DNA from: Magnetococcales bacterium WMHbin3
GTDB taxonomy: Bacteria; Pseudomonadota; Magnetococcia; Magnetococcales; Magnetaquicoccaceae
Reading direction: 5' to 3'
Assembly (NCBI GenBank): GCA_002753185.1
Contig: PDZX01000031.1
Span: forward strand, 1 to 44,051
DNA length: 44,051 nt
The stretch's first letter is position 1. Each line of letters starts with the position of its first letter. Made by a program: the position numbers and the translations under genes. This document shows, in pieces, positions 37,501 through 44,051 of this stretch. The notes under the pieces were generated by a model, which saw only the letters and a list, made by a program, of their open reading frames with translations, did no database searches and was not told the DNA's origin.

Positions 37501-38562
37501 CGGCTCAAAGGGGAGGGCGAGACCCTGGTGCTGGAGTCGCTGACCGCCACCGACGGGGAGAAGGGCCATCTGGGGGCCACGGGTCGCCTGACCCTCGATT
37601 GGGAGCGCCGGTTGCCCTTCGTGCTGGATCTGGAGATGAATCGCGCGGTCCTGGTGCGGCGGGACGACGCCCTGGCGGTGGCGACCGGCGATGCGCGCGT
37701 CGAGGGGACGTTCGAGCAGGTCCGGGTGAGCGGGGATCTGCTGGTCGATCGGGCGGAGTTCAACATCCCCGCCGCCGGACGCGGCGACATCACCCTGGTG
37801 GAGACCGACGACTCCGCCGCGCCCCCCGCCGCACCGGCCAGCGAGACGCTCTCCCCGGCCAGGAGCGCCCTGGATCTGACCTTGCACATGCCGGCCCGTG
37901 CCTTCATTCGCGGGCGTGGCCTGGAGTCGGAGTGGCAGGGGGATCTGCGTGTCACCGGCACGCTGAGCGAACCCCTGGTGGCGGGCCGGTTGCAGGTCAA
38001 GCGGGGTCAGTTGGATCTGTTGGACCGGCGTTTCGTGCTGAACACCGGGGTGGTGAGTTTCGACGGCAATTGGCCGCCGATTCCCATCATCGAGATGGAG
38101 GCATCGGTGCAGCGGGCCGCGCTGTTGACCCGCATCGGCCTGCAGGGGGTGGCGACCCAGCCCAGGGTCATCCTGACCAGCGAGCCGGTGCTTTCGGAAG
38201 AGGAGATTCTCTCCCAGTTGCTGTTCGACCGGGCCACCGACAGCATCACCCCTGGCCAGGCATTGAAGCTGGCCATGACCTTGAAGAATCTCCAGGGCGG
38301 CGGATCGGGGATCATCGGCAGCGTGAAGCGTGAGCTGGGCATCGACCGCCTGGACGTGGGCGGCACCTCCGTGGAGACCGGTACGGTGAGCGCCGGCAAA
38401 TACCTCACCGACGAGATCTATCTGGAGGTGGAAAAGGGGCTGAAGGCCGATTCCGGTCGCGTCAACGTCGAGGTGGAGATGACCCCCAACCTCTTCCTCA
38501 AGACCGGGGTGGACGCCAAATCCAACGCCGACGTGGGCGTGCAGTGGAAGAAGGATTACTGA
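34582..38562 (+). CDS. tamB: Translocation/assembly module TamB
   Basis: 1326 residues. It has a proline-rich N-tail, an Arg-rich patch and one membrane helix (~25-43, FFLPLLLLALALSL). A very long repetitive beta-rich AsmA/TamB-type body follows. The C-terminal DUF490 domain has FDGNWPPIPIIEME, SEPVLSEEEILSQLLFDR and a final VGVQWKKDY. It spans the periplasm from the inner membrane to TamA. ATG 34582 is chosen; TTG 34573, overlapping the tamA stop, is possible. Its end overlaps the convergent GGDEF-EAL gene by 7 bases. Confidence 0.94.
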   Translation: METPPSPPPPTPVPPRKRRWGRGLAWLTAGFFLPLLLLALALSLEGVRRLAFAELEKTLIRMESPLRVRGLEWEWPLVVRVAELSWRDSGGVWLEVGQGVVSLSWRELTRGRVVIPELSAGRIAMMRAPEASSDTQPVAIPPFVLERVRVERLDLGRHGAWRIGGDLSREADGVLAVRADLARLDREGTSARVSAALTPASQRLRLEVDWQDDSGLLAELSENPRLAGVGITLRGDGPVTEWTGQATLQGPEIPASRIDLTLNGARLAQGALQATLAGDWPAPPPFAGEARVKAVLSGSLSAPEARLTLESRELAMEGHRLTGVRLGAALLQASDGTWPAGIRVQGDLQAESLTLDPAPEGWSAWQPKVAFSARLADAETLLVESLTLENGREAILAARGELHPATRTGRFQATGEIPRLAVFSRWLPWPVRGTADWRLEGEVAAPPALTFTAALEGHGIEGLPPEAAPLGREPVVRMRGVLHPDRLAASLVEVTGKEATLRGDLDLDWLRETLRTRASLKWPKPSIEVDLEATSAALAKAPAGTLALAARHPTGRLTASSRYRITDFRQLFLEDLQLQGPRVQLAGNLSADWRDGRIQGRLTGASEDLAALKPWHGLDLRGRAEGELTLETPTGGKPQGRLIAKGGDLVGGFGRIGKARLDARAGLPLERSPLEARLTLDKWQHPQARFGTLVASVNGPLSRLAWTLDGKGEAGWPLAVSASGHYSPQARGARLELASLTGALAKEKLRLQKPFVILLADDLAQVDPMELTLGEVALRASLTSRGRQVDGQLSGRGDLAILQRLGLPPMRGATRLDVSVQGAAAHPDVTFSLALKKGQPLAPTLKHLPPVDLTLTGILREGRGLRVDLVSQGLTQGRMIGHAEWPLRFGVRPWVLDQVGGEPIQAALKGQARLSDVGKWLHWEENQRLEGVVAMDWRAGGTPERPLIEGGMTLEKGLFEQADAGTMLHDIRMRLKGEGETLVLESLTATDGEKGHLGATGRLTLDWERRLPFVLDLEMNRAVLVRRDDALAVATGDARVEGTFEQVRVSGDLLVDRAEFNIPAAGRGDITLVETDDSAAPPAAPASETLSPARSALDLTLHMPARAFIRGRGLESEWQGDLRVTGTLSEPLVAGRLQVKRGQLDLLDRRFVLNTGVVSFDGNWPPIPIIEMEASVQRAALLTRIGLQGVATQPRVILTSEPVLSEEEILSQLLFDRATDSITPGQALKLAMTLKNLQGGGSGIIGSVKRELGIDRLDVGGTSVETGTVSAGKYLTDEIYLEVEKGLKADSGRVNVEVEMTPNLFLKTGVDAKSNADVGVQWKKDY

Positions 38563-40619
38563 CGCATGCGGCCCAGAAACGCCAGCAACGCCTCTTCCGG
38601 CATGGGGCGCGCATACAGATAGCCCTGAATCTGGTCGCAATCGTAGCGCCGCAGGACCTCCAACTGTTCGCTGGTCTCCACCCCCTCCGCGATCACGGAC
38701 AAACCCAGACTGTGGGCCAGGCCGATCACCGCGCGAATGATGGCCGTGTCCTCGGTGTCGGAGGCGCAGTTGCGCACGAACGACTGATCGATCTTCAACG
38801 TGTCGATGGGAAAACGCTTCAGGTACTTCAAAGAGGAGAAACCGGTGCCGAAATCGTCGATGGCCAGTTCCACCCCAACGTCGGAGAGCGCACTCAGCTT
38901 GGCCAGGGTCTCTTCCGCGTCCCCCATGGCGATGCTCTCGGTGAGTTCCAGTTCCAGCAGCGCCGGGTCCATCCCGGTGGCGCGCAACGTCCCGGTGACC
39001 TGCTCGATGAAATCGGGCTGCCCGAACTGAATCCCGGACAGATTCACCGCCACCCGGAAGCGGGGATGGCCGGCGGCAAACCACGCCATCGCCCGTTGAC
39101 AGGCCGTCCTCAAGACCCACAACCCCATGGGCACGATCAGGCCGGTCTCCTCGGCCAGAGGAATGAACTCCCCCGGCGAGACCATCCCGGCTCCGGGACG
39201 GTTCCAGCGCATCAACACCTCGACCCCGGACAGTTCGCCGGTCGCCAGGCGCATCTGCGGCTGGTAGTGGAGCAAAAACTCCCCCCGCTCCAGGGCATTG
39301 CGCAGGCTGGTCTCCAGCAGCACCCGCGCCATGGCGCGCGCGTTCATTTCGTTGCGGAAGAACTGGAAATTGTTGCGTCCCTTCTCCTTGGCATGGTAGA
39401 GGGCGGCGTCCACGTTCTTCATCAGGGTCGTGACATCCTCTCCGTCCAACGGAAAGACCCCGATGCCGATGCTGGCGCCCACGAACAGCTCCACGTCGTA
39501 CAGGACCAGCGGCGCGCGCAGGGCGTCCAGCAGGGTCTGGGAGAGCTGGGTCACCGAGCGGGTATCCTCTTCGCTGCCGGTCAGCATGATGCCGAATTCG
39601 TCTCCTCCCAGCCGGCTCACGCTCCCCTGTCCGCCCAGGACCAGCCCGATGCGGCGGCTCGCCTCCACGATCAGGGCGTCGCCCACGTCATGGCCCATGG
39701 TCTCGTTGATCATTTTGAAGCGGTCCAGATCCAACTGCAACACCCATACCTGGCCCTCCCCGGCACGGGCCTCGTCCAGGGCGAAGCCGAGCCGCTCGTG
39801 GAAGACATGACGGTTGGGCAGGCCGGTCAGAATGTCGTGGGCCGAGACATAGAGCAGATTCTCCTCGGACTCGCGCAGCGCCGTCAGATCGGAAAAGACG
39901 CTGATGTAATGCGCGACCCGGCCGGTCGGATCGACCATGGCGGAGATGTTGGCCCACTGGGGATAGATCGTCCCGTCCTTGCGCCGGTTGAAAAACTCCC
40001 CCTGCCACTGGCCGGTGGCGCGCAGGGTCTGCCAGAACTTGGCGTAGAACTCCGGGGGGTGCCGCCCGGATTTGAGGATGTTCATGCTGCGGCCCATGAC
40101 CTCGTCGGGCGCAAAGCCGGTGATGCGGGTGAAGGCCGGGTTGACCGACTGGATCACCGCCCGTTCGTCCGTCACCGCGATCCCCTCGCTGGTGTTGTCG
40201 AAGACCCGCGCCGCCAGGGAGAGCCGCCGTTCCGCCTCGATGGTCTTGAGCAGGTAGAAGACCCGGTTGCGCAGAATGGCCCAATGGATCGGCTTGGTGA
40301 TGAAATCGGCGGCTCCGATCTCGTAGGCCAGGTCCACCGATTCGTCGTCGTTGAGGCCGGTGATCATCAACACCGGGATGTGGCGGGCGTCCGCTCTGGA
40401 CTTCAGGCGGCGGCAGGCCTCGAATCCGTCCATGACCGGCATCTTGGCGTCCATCAGGACCACGTCCGGCAGTCCCAGGTCCAGGGCCTCGATGGCTGCC
40501 AGTCCATTCACATAGCCGATCGCCACGTAACCCAGCTTTTCCAGGAAGCGGCACAGCATGATCCGGGTGACCGGGTCGTCATCGACAACGAAAAAGATGG
40601 GTTTTTTGGCCAATTCCAT
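38556..40619 (-). CDS. Response regulator with REC-PAS-GGDEF-EAL domains
   Basis: 687 residues. The REC domain (~1-125) has FVVDDDP, the phospho-Asp in VVLMDAKMPVMDG and a TKPI lysine. A PAS domain (~135-255) follows. The GGDEF domain has an intact RLGGDEF. The EAL domain uses GVEVLMRW in place of EAL but keeps NLS, LELTES, IDDFGTGFSSL, LKIDQSF and AEGVE, so it is probably active. It may make, break or sense cyclic di-GMP. It is last in a leftward group after the phosphoesterase gene. Confidence 0.95.
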   Translation of the reverse strand: MELAKKPIFFVVDDDPVTRIMLCRFLEKLGYVAIGYVNGLAAIEALDLGLPDVVLMDAKMPVMDGFEACRRLKSRADARHIPVLMITGLNDDESVDLAYEIGAADFITKPIHWAILRNRVFYLLKTIEAERRLSLAARVFDNTSEGIAVTDERAVIQSVNPAFTRITGFAPDEVMGRSMNILKSGRHPPEFYAKFWQTLRATGQWQGEFFNRRKDGTIYPQWANISAMVDPTGRVAHYISVFSDLTALRESEENLLYVSAHDILTGLPNRHVFHERLGFALDEARAGEGQVWVLQLDLDRFKMINETMGHDVGDALIVEASRRIGLVLGGQGSVSRLGGDEFGIMLTGSEEDTRSVTQLSQTLLDALRAPLVLYDVELFVGASIGIGVFPLDGEDVTTLMKNVDAALYHAKEKGRNNFQFFRNEMNARAMARVLLETSLRNALERGEFLLHYQPQMRLATGELSGVEVLMRWNRPGAGMVSPGEFIPLAEETGLIVPMGLWVLRTACQRAMAWFAAGHPRFRVAVNLSGIQFGQPDFIEQVTGTLRATGMDPALLELELTESIAMGDAEETLAKLSALSDVGVELAIDDFGTGFSSLKYLKRFPIDTLKIDQSFVRNCASDTEDTAIIRAVIGLAHSLGLSVIAEGVETSEQLEVLRRYDCDQIQGYLYARPMPEEALLAFLGRMRQ

Positions 40620-40636
40620 GGCGATTTGGGGCCTCG

Positions 40637-41128
40637 CTACAGGTCGATCAATTCGGCGGTATGGGTCGCGTCGTCGTAGATCATGACCGAGGCGCGCTGT
40701 CGAAAGCCGTGCGAGGTGCCGGGATTGAGCACCAGGGTCCCGCCTTCCAGGCGGTTGACCGGTTTGTGGGTATGGCCGCTGATCACCGTCCGGTATTTGC
40801 CGGAATGGATCATCGCGTACAGGAACGGGGCATAGGTGCCGTGATAGAGCGCAATGGACCCCTGACCGCACGGGGCCGCCAGCTCGAGGAAATCCCCGTC
40901 CAATCGTCCGCCGATCTTCGTGGCGGCCTTGAGCAGGCCGATCTTTTCCCCGTCGTTGTTGCCGAAGACCGCCGACACCTCGAATCCCTCCATGGCCAGC
41001 AGCATGGGTGGGGAGACGATGTCCCCCGCATGCCAGATGCGGCGCACCCCCCGGTCGCGGAACAGCTCCAGCGCCCGTTCCAGGTTTTCCAGATGGTCGT
41101 GAGAATCGGAGATCAGGCCTGTTTGCAT
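40637..41128 (-). CDS. YfcE-type metallophosphoesterase
   Basis: 163 residues. The metal ligands are in GLISDSHDH, HAGDIV, VFGNNDGE, LYHGTY and ISGHTHKP, the order of the YfcE/MJ0936 phosphodiesterase family. It cleaves model phosphodiesters in relatives; the natural substrate is unsettled. It lies 17 bases upstream of the GGDEF-EAL gene and about 100 bases after rsgA on the same strand. Confidence 0.93.
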   Translation of the reverse strand: MQTGLISDSHDHLENLERALELFRDRGVRRIWHAGDIVSPPMLLAMEGFEVSAVFGNNDGEKIGLLKAATKIGGRLDGDFLELAAPCGQGSIALYHGTYAPFLYAMIHSGKYRTVISGHTHKPVNRLEGGTLVLNPGTSHGFRQRASVMIYDDATHTAELIDL

Positions 41129-41230
41129 GGCAACGCTCCCTTACCGGTTACAATCCGTCAAATTTAAAATAGCAGACCCGGAACCGTCGGAGTATGCAAA
41201 AAAAGTGCGAGGCGGAATTTCCCCCCACTT

Positions 41231-42250
41231 TTACCGGGGGGAGCGGGCCTCTGGTGAAAAAAAGGGATTGCGGGATGGCAGGGACTCCATGATGCGCAAC
41301 ATGCTGGTCAGCCGGGCAGGGGAGACCTCGCCGGACGCGGCGGCGGCGCGCAGGGCGCAACCGGGTTCCAGTTGATGGCGGCAGTCGGAGAAGCGGCAGG
41401 CGCCCAGCAACGGCGCCATGTCGCGAAAGAGCATGGGCAGGGACTCGCGTTCCACCCCGTGCAGGCCGAATTCGCGCACCCCCGGCGAGTCGATGATCGC
41501 GCCGCCCCGTGGCAGGGGATACATGCGCGCCGTGGTGGTGGCGTGACGCCCCTGGCCGGTGCCGGGATGGACCTCGGCGGTTCTCACCATGCCCTCCGGG
41601 ATCCACAGGCCGATCAGCGACGATTTGCCCACCCCGGACTCGCCCACGAAGATCGAGGCCAGGTTGGTCAAGGCTCCTTCCAGCGCCTCCAGGCCCTCGC
41701 GTCGGATCGCCGAGGCGCGCAGCACCGGATAGCCCATGCGCTCGTAAGGGGCCAGCACCTCCGCCTCGCCGCGCGGGTCGGTGGCCAGGTCGGCCTTGTT
41801 GATCACCAGCATGGCCTCGATTTCCGCCTTGCGCGCTGCGGCCAGATAGCGGTCCAGCAGACCGGGGTTGAGCGTGCCGCTCGCCCCCACCACCACGATG
41901 CGGTCCACGTTGGCCGCCACGGTCAGCAGACGCCGGTGGGGACCGGGTCGCTGCAACTGGCTCCGGCGCGGCAACACCGCCACGATCACCCCTTGATTGT
42001 GTTCGCCGGCCTGCCGCCAGACCACCCGGTCCCCGCAAACCGGTTCCACCTCCAGGGTCTCCCGCACGGCGCAACGGACGCATGCGCCGTTCTCCGGCAT
42101 CACCTCCACGTTCAGGCCGAAATGAGCCACCACGCTGCCGTTCTCCTCTGGCCCCAGATCGCCCGGTTCGGCGACGCGCTTTGTCCGAGCCGTCCTGACC
42201 CGTTCCAACTGGCGCAGGGTGAGTGCTTGTCCCTCTCTTTTTCTTGGCAT
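41231..42250 (-). CDS. rsgA: Ribosome small-subunit GTPase RsgA
   Basis: 339 residues. The N-terminal OB-fold is followed by a circularly permuted GTPase: NKAD (G4) comes before GESGVGKSSLIG (G1), HATTTARMY (G2) and DSPGVREFG (G3). The C-terminal zinc knuckle is CRFSDCRHQLEPGCAL. It checks late 30S maturation. The arrangement is typical, including the ~30-residue basic N-tail. It is divergent from the CoA ester lyase gene at 42334. Confidence 0.96.
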   Translation of the reverse strand: MPRKREGQALTLRQLERVRTARTKRVAEPGDLGPEENGSVVAHFGLNVEVMPENGACVRCAVRETLEVEPVCGDRVVWRQAGEHNQGVIVAVLPRRSQLQRPGPHRRLLTVAANVDRIVVVGASGTLNPGLLDRYLAAARKAEIEAMLVINKADLATDPRGEAEVLAPYERMGYPVLRASAIRREGLEALEGALTNLASIFVGESGVGKSSLIGLWIPEGMVRTAEVHPGTGQGRHATTTARMYPLPRGGAIIDSPGVREFGLHGVERESLPMLFRDMAPLLGACRFSDCRHQLEPGCALRAAAASGEVSPARLTSMLRIMESLPSRNPFFSPEARSPR

Positions 42251-42333
42251 GCGGATACGATTCCTGTTAAAAACAGACCATGCGGTCTCCCTCGATTGCC
42301 AACAAGGCTGACAACTTTTCAGGTCACAGTCAA

Positions 42334-43200
42334 ATGAAACCCGATCCCCATGCCGAATTGTTGCGTTCCGTGCTGTATGTCCCCGGCTCCAATCCCAAGA
42401 CCCTGGCCAAGGCCCCCATTTTGGGCGCCGACGCCTTGATCCTCGATCTGGAGGACTCCGTGGCTCCAGAGGCCAAGGAGAACGCCCGCGTCAATGTCCT
42501 GGAAACCCTGCAAAAAACCTCTGCATCCAACGCCTTCCAGCGGGTGGTGCGCATCAATGGCATGGGGAGCGACCTGTGGCGGGAGGATCTGCGGGTGGTT
42601 CTGCCCGGCGGGCCGGACGCCATCGCCATCTCCAAGACCGAATCCGTCGCCGAGCTGGAGCAGCTGGCCATGGAGTCTGGCGACACGGTGCCCGTGTGGG
42701 CCATGATCGAATCCCCACTGGGAGTGTTCAATGCCCTGGAGATTGCCCGGCATCCGCTGGTCTCCGCCCTGGTGATGGGGACCTCGGACCTCGCGCGCGC
42801 CTTGCACCTGCCGCCCCAGCCGGACCGGATCGGCCTGCGGCATGCCCTGGGGCAGACCATCCTGGCCGCCCGCGCCGCGCAGATCGCGGTGCTGGACGGG
42901 GTCTTTCTGAACATCCGGGATCCCGACGGGTTTCTGGCCGAATGCCAGGATGGGGCGCGGCTTGGGTTCGACGGCAAGACCGTCATTCACCCCGCGCAGA
43001 TCGAACCGGCCAACCTGGTGTTCCTCCCTGGCGAGCAGGAGGTGGAACGGGCGCGGCGCATTCTCGACGCCTGGCAGGCGGCCCGCGGGCGGGGCGAGGA
43101 GATCTGCCTCCTGGATGGCCGTCTGGTGGAACGGTTGCACGCCGACCAGGCGGCGCGCCTGCTGGCCAAGTGGGAACTGGCCCACCAGGAGCGCGCGTGA
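42334..43200 (+). CDS. HpcH/HpaI-family CoA ester lyase (citE/malyl-CoA lyase-like)
   Basis: 288 residues from ATG 42334. RSVLYVPGSNPKTLAKA, the Mg ligand in LDLEDSVAP, KTESVAEL, MIESPLGVFNALEIA and GFDGKTVIHPAQIEPAN are typical of CitE-type lyases acting on malyl-, citramalyl- or citryl-CoA. No citD or citF neighbours exist, which favours an independent malyl/citramalyl-CoA lyase. An upstream ATG at 42280 is possible but lacks a ribosome site. Its last base is the first base of the next gene (TGATG). Confidence 0.88.
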   Translation: MKPDPHAELLRSVLYVPGSNPKTLAKAPILGADALILDLEDSVAPEAKENARVNVLETLQKTSASNAFQRVVRINGMGSDLWREDLRVVLPGGPDAIAISKTESVAELEQLAMESGDTVPVWAMIESPLGVFNALEIARHPLVSALVMGTSDLARALHLPPQPDRIGLRHALGQTILAARAAQIAVLDGVFLNIRDPDGFLAECQDGARLGFDGKTVIHPAQIEPANLVFLPGEQEVERARRILDAWQAARGRGEEICLLDGRLVERLHADQAARLLAKWELAHQERA

Positions 43201-44051
43201 TGCTCGACGGATTCATCCGCATTCCGGGGCCGGATTTCCTGGTTTATTTCATGGTCCTGGAGGTGGTGTTGTGCCTGGCGGCCTGGTGGGTGACCAGGAT
43301 GGATCCCAGTTGGGCCGTCCCACCGCCCGCGCTGGAGCGGATGGATGCCGATACCCTGGCCATGCTGGCCGGAGGGGACGCGGGGGTGGTGCGGGCGAGT
43401 CTGTTCCGTTTGTGGCGGGGCAACCGGCTGGCGATCGCGGGAGGCGCCGCCGCACCGGTGGCAGGGGAGGCGTTGACCGGCCTGGACCAGGCGCTGCTGG
43501 AAGGGGTGAACGGCGTGCTGCCCACCCGACCCGAGGAGCTGGATCGGCTGGCCTGGACGGTGCGGTCGCATCTGGCGCCCATCCGAGAGCGATTGGTGGC
43601 GGCGCGGCTGTTGTTCGACCCGGTTGAGCGGCGGCGGCGGGGCCTGCTGGCGGCCTGGACCGCGCTGCCCTTGTGGGGGATCGGCGGGAGCAAATTCCTG
43701 TTGGGGTTGTGGCATCACCGGCCAGTGGTGCTGCTGGCTTTGCTGATGATCCTGGGGCAGTTGGCCCTGATCGGGATCATTCGCGGCATGGGCGAACGCA
43801 CCGCCCTGGGGCGCAAGTTTCTCAGGCAGGGCCGGGCGCGGCTGAGCTGGCTGCGGAAGCCGCAGCCATCGTGGGAACGGGAGGGAACCGACCCGGCATT
43901 GGGGGTGGCGTTGTTCGGCTGGGCATTTCTGACGGCTTTTCCAGGGGCGCACGAGACGTTCGAGCCGTTGCGGCCCAAAACCGCCATGAGTTCGACGGAC
44001 GGGAGCGGGGGATCGTCCGATGGCGGCGACAGCGGCGGGGATGGCGGCGGT
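43200..44051 (+). CDS. TIGR04222-like membrane protein, 3' part beyond the window
   Basis: 284 codons are visible, starting at ATG 43200, which overlaps the lyase stop. An N-terminal hydrophobic segment (FLVYFMVLEVVLCLAAWWV) is followed by LAMLAGGDAGVVRASLFRL. Further membrane segments lie near WTALPLWGIGG and VVLLALLMILGQLALIGII. A Gly/Ser/Asp-rich tail starts at the right edge. This matches the general plan of TIGR04222-domain membrane proteins, whose function is not known to me. The stop is beyond 44051. Confidence 0.75.
   Translation, partial: MLDGFIRIPGPDFLVYFMVLEVVLCLAAWWVTRMDPSWAVPPPALERMDADTLAMLAGGDAGVVRASLFRLWRGNRLAIAGGAAAPVAGEALTGLDQALLEGVNGVLPTRPEELDRLAWTVRSHLAPIRERLVAARLLFDPVERRRRGLLAAWTALPLWGIGGSKFLLGLWHHRPVVLLALLMILGQLALIGIIRGMGERTALGRKFLRQGRARLSWLRKPQPSWEREGTDPALGVALFGWAFLTAFPGAHETFEPLRPKTAMSSTDGSGGSSDGGDSGGDGGG

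Noticed and set aside
34597..39120. Very long (1507-codon) open frame on the minus strand
   Set aside because: It is antisense to tamB and the GGDEF-EAL gene in GC-rich DNA, rich in Gln/Gly/Arg/Pro with no family motif; the opposite-strand genes have clear domains.
41199..41241. Possible terminator at the end of rsgA (CCCCCC/GGGGGG stem)
   Set aside because: The stem covers the stop codon and the T-run lies too far away to be convincing.

Overview
The window is GC-rich chromosomal DNA from a Gram-negative bacterium, most likely a proteobacterium. Pointers are an outer-membrane TamA/TamB pair, a HrcA/CIRCE-controlled groESL operon, a complete-looking molybdenum cofactor cluster and several cyclic-di-GMP and phosphorelay proteins. 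I suspect a Magnetococcia-like or related lineage from the general gene style, but nothing in the sequence proves this. Most genes are densely packed with overlapping starts and stops. AT-rich islands (about 13.7-15.3 kb, part of 16.2-16.5 kb, 27.5-28.6 kb) stand out as probable acquisitions.

Layout. 1-5.2 kb: a truncated CHASE2 protein, an HD-GYP protein translationally coupled to a siroheme synthase N-domain enzyme, two small redox or unknown proteins (DUF2249, C_GCAxxG_C_C), a YajD-like HNH nuclease and a Cro/C1-S24 regulator with inverted repeats upstream. 5.2-10.1 kb: molybdopterin synthesis, with moeB facing a leftward operon of moaE-mogA (fused), moeA, moaC and moaA, preceded by a 61-residue unknown. 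10.2-13.2 kb: a P-type cation ATPase divergent from a 60-residue membrane protein across a palindromic operator candidate. 13.2-15.7 kb: an accessory patch with a decayed transposase end and an AT-rich SIR2-domain gene, plus a beheaded upstream partner, sitting exactly between two 210-bp direct repeats (about 97% identical). 15.7-21.5 kb: a TPR/methyltransferase, larE, groES-groEL, a small membrane protein and an M24 peptidase. 21.5-22.04 kb: a 523-bp nested palindrome built from triplicated 25-bp units and four strong hairpins. 22-26.5 kb: a bioH-like/bioC pair, a YciK-like reductase, miaA and hflX. 26.5-29.4 kb: a second accessory patch with an Rpn-like nuclease, a proteasome-fold Ntn hydrolase, and a DUF4160/DUF2442 pair beside an inverted DUF2442 fragment. 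29.4-44 kb: a hybrid histidine kinase, a 197-residue unknown, tamA-tamB, a GGDEF-EAL protein, a YfcE-type phosphoesterase, rsgA, a citE-like CoA ester lyase and a truncated TIGR04222-type membrane protein.

How it works together: the Moco genes cover GTP to molybdate insertion except MoaD, which I do not find here. GroES and GroEL form one heat-shock operon. TamA and TamB form one envelope-assembly operon. BioH-like and BioC form one biotin-precursor pair. The most novel material is the SIR2 cassette with its flanking repeats, the lone proteasome-like gene with an apparent Thr/Asp/Lys triad, and the large nested palindrome.
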